DNA from: Spirochaetaceae bacterium
GTDB taxonomy: Bacteria; Spirochaetota; Spirochaetia; Treponematales; Rectinemataceae
Direction of reading: 5' to 3'
NCBI GenBank assembly: GCA_003452735.1
Contig: DMNL01000056.1
Location: forward strand, 1 to 9,078
DNA: 9,078 nucleotides
Made by a program: the position numbers and the translations under genes. This document shows positions 7,737 through 9,078 of this stretch, in pieces (within the stretch, counting starts at the first letter, position 1; every line of letters starts with the position of its first letter). The notes beneath the pieces are model-generated. The model made no database searches and was not told the origin of the DNA. It saw only the letters and a list, made by a program, of their open reading frames with translations.

Positions 7737-8972
7737 TTGATTTCATTTGAGAACTGGAAGCAAGGTTTTATCATAACTATTGCGGGCCAGCGGCTTCTAT
7801 GGCACACCAGGAAGCGGCCGGCTATTTTTGTTCATCGATCAGGGGAAATATGGTCAGCATGGAGAGGCGCAGGGAGCTGCATGCCATCCATGGCATCTAA
7901 GGACAGCGCATTTTTTGCCTTTTCGGAAGGCCTTTCAATGCGAGAAGAATTTCAGCGGTATGGCGATCATGGCTCGATTTTTATGCTTGATTTTTCTTCT
8001 TTAGATTCAAAGATCGACGCTGTCAAGATTCGCTTTCTAGATATTTCGAGCGCTAAATGGAATGGGCTTGGTCCTCGACCATCTCATGACCTGAAGGGGA
8101 GCATAGAGCTAAAGCAGGGCCTTCAGACTGCCGCATTTGCAATCGACGGTAGATTTCTACTATGTGAATCGTCTGGAAAGCGTATCTTTTCGTTTATAAA
8201 TGGAGCACTAGAATTGTCGCTCGAACTGCCTGCAGCAGTGTATATCGGCTATGCTAAAAACCCTATGCAAGCTTGCCAACTTTGGCATATCTGGACAATG
8301 CTATATAGCCATCCTGTCCATTGGAATGAGACATCATTGGAATTGGAGCCTCAAGAAGGCATTGGTCGCTTTAAGCCTAGAGATGCTGTTGGGTTATTGG
8401 GGTCGCTCTCTTTCTCTGGAGCAAAACCCAGCGACTTTCAAGAATTGAATTTTTCGATAGCAAAAGATGCACAAGGGTACGAAGATTGGAAAATAGCAGA
8501 TTTAATGCTATGTCAGCCTGATATTGTTCTTCCTCTATTGTTTAGAAGAGAGATTCCAATGAACCTCGAGGTTGGCAGCAATAGGAAACGCGCTCAAAAT
8601 CGATATGCGAAGATTCGTGCAGGCCTTTCTCAATATTGGGAATTCTGTGAGAAGCGATGGAATAATGAAGGGATACCCGCCATTTTTCATCCGTCGATTT
8701 TATTTCCAGATGATTGCGATTATGCTAAAAGCGATAACATGCTCTTTTCAGGGTCTGATCTTGTTTTTTCTCCTAATATGGCAAGCAAAGATGAATTCTG
8801 CTCGCTGATTTTGCCCGAGGGCCAATGGATACATCTATGGACATCCAGGATTTATCCTTCGGGCAAAGTTACCGTTCATGCTCCCTTTGGTACACCGGCA
8901 CTTTTTTACAGACTCGAAAGCGAATATGCATGGCTTTTTGATTCGATCAGGCAGAGAGCAAGCAGATTATGA
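7737..8972 (+). CDS. GH31-like protein lacking most of the catalytic barrel (YihQ-like ends)
   Basis: The protein is 411 residues from TTG 7737 (431 if TTG 7677 is used). Its ends resemble GH31 alpha-glycosidases of the sulfoquinovosidase (YihQ) type as I remember them. The N-terminal beta domain has GQRLLWHTRKRPAIF (RPAIF at 27-31), and about residues 165-196 (PAAVYIGY to PVHW) resemble the segment that enters the barrel. Residues about 216-290 look like a degenerate last part of the barrel. From about 290 the C-terminal domain is clear: IPAIFHPSILFPDD (from 313), MLFSGSDLVFSP, LPEGQWIHLW (from 359) and TPALFYR (386-392). Family members run to about 670-680 residues. The missing portion includes the WxADFGE-type nucleophile motif and the WAGDQ-type acid/base motif, so hydrolysis is not expected. 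No signal peptide is visible. The frame is intact and the stop overlaps the next start as ATGA. The function is unknown; it may be a sugar-binding or structural relic. Confidence 0.6.
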   Translation: MISFENWKQGFIITIAGQRLLWHTRKRPAIFVHRSGEIWSAWRGAGSCMPSMASKDSAFFAFSEGLSMREEFQRYGDHGSIFMLDFSSLDSKIDAVKIRFLDISSAKWNGLGPRPSHDLKGSIELKQGLQTAAFAIDGRFLLCESSGKRIFSFINGALELSLELPAAVYIGYAKNPMQACQLWHIWTMLYSHPVHWNETSLELEPQEGIGRFKPRDAVGLLGSLSFSGAKPSDFQELNFSIAKDAQGYEDWKIADLMLCQPDIVLPLLFRREIPMNLEVGSNRKRAQNRYAKIRAGLSQYWEFCEKRWNNEGIPAIFHPSILFPDDCDYAKSDNMLFSGSDLVFSPNMASKDEFCSLILPEGQWIHLWTSRIYPSGKVTVHAPFGTPALFYRLESEYAWLFDSIRQRASRL

Positions 8973-9078
8973 ACACCATTACCGCTTATTTTGCTGCACT
9001 TTTTGGAAACTTTCTCTTGTCTCTAGGCTTTTCTCTTCAAAAGAAGCATGTACATTGGTTGTCTGCAAAGCGCCGCGG
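8969..9078 (+). CDS. Start of a multi-pass membrane protein, possibly a DMT-type transporter (partial)
   Basis: Thirty-six codons are visible from ATG 8969, which overlaps the stop of the GH31-like gene (ATGA), so the two are probably translated together. The sequence begins with a hydrophobic helix (about residues 5-23) containing LFGNFLLSLGFSLQKK. A Gly-Asn and a Leu-Gln-Lys-Lys ending at the first helix recall the first membrane segment of drug/metabolite-type (EamA or NIPA-like) transporters. Only one helix can be seen, so the family is tentative. The gene runs off the window. Confidence 0.5.
   Translation, partial: MNTITAYFAALFGNFLLSLGFSLQKKHVHWLSAKRR

Noticed and set aside
7402..7746. 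A 114-codon minus-strand open frame across the start of the binding-protein gene and its promoter.
   Set aside because: Its second half overlaps the binding-protein gene in another frame and it crosses the promoter. It has no recognisable domain and shows a composition typical of a shadow frame.
1..9078. tRNA or rRNA genes, CRISPR arrays, insertion sequences and long repeats.
   Set aside because: No spaced repeat series, transposase-like protein, terminal inverted repeats or RNA-gene signatures were seen on either strand.

Overview
The window looks like chromosomal DNA from a Gram-negative, probably anaerobic and fermentative bacterium of moderate GC content. The clues are a Na+-translocating decarboxylase (biotin carrier plus beta subunit), a fused aspartokinase-homoserine dehydrogenase, and a secondary TRAP uptake system of the TAXI type. 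A spirochaete (Treponema/Spirochaeta-like) is my best guess, but that is an impression from gene content and not a demonstrated assignment. I see no rRNA, tRNA, CRISPR array, insertion sequence or prophage gene.

Layout. Positions 1-1304 (+) hold the end of a biotin-carrier gene followed by the membrane beta subunit of a sodium-pump decarboxylase, closed by a strong hairpin terminator. Positions 1450-3888 (+) hold a complete monocistronic thrA-type gene with its own short leader. A hairpin between 3914 and 3956 separates it from the convergent minus-strand operon at 7532-4006, which encodes a TAXI substrate-binding protein, a small DUF1850 membrane-anchored protein and a fused TRAP permease. 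A well-formed sigma70-type promoter drives this operon. A GC-rich hairpin sits between the binding-protein gene and the other two genes, and the permease start overlaps the DUF1850 stop (ATGA). Divergently on the plus strand, from about 7737, lies a GH31-like gene coupled by an ATGA overlap to the start of a membrane protein that runs off the window.

How the genes fit together. The decarboxylase converts the free energy of decarboxylation (probably oxaloacetate, or a methylmalonyl-/glutaconyl-CoA type substrate) into a Na+ gradient. TRAP transporters generally use ion gradients, often Na+, so the two systems could be linked energetically; that link is inference. ThrA feeds the threonine/methionine/isoleucine branch from aspartate, which derives from oxaloacetate.

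The most unusual item is the GH31-like gene. Its protein keeps recognisable N-terminal and C-terminal parts of a sulfoquinovosidase/YihQ-like alpha-glycosidase, but most of the catalytic barrel, including both catalytic-aspartate motifs, is absent. The reading frame is intact and translationally coupled to a membrane-protein gene, which suggests a retained non-enzymatic protein and not a fresh pseudogene.
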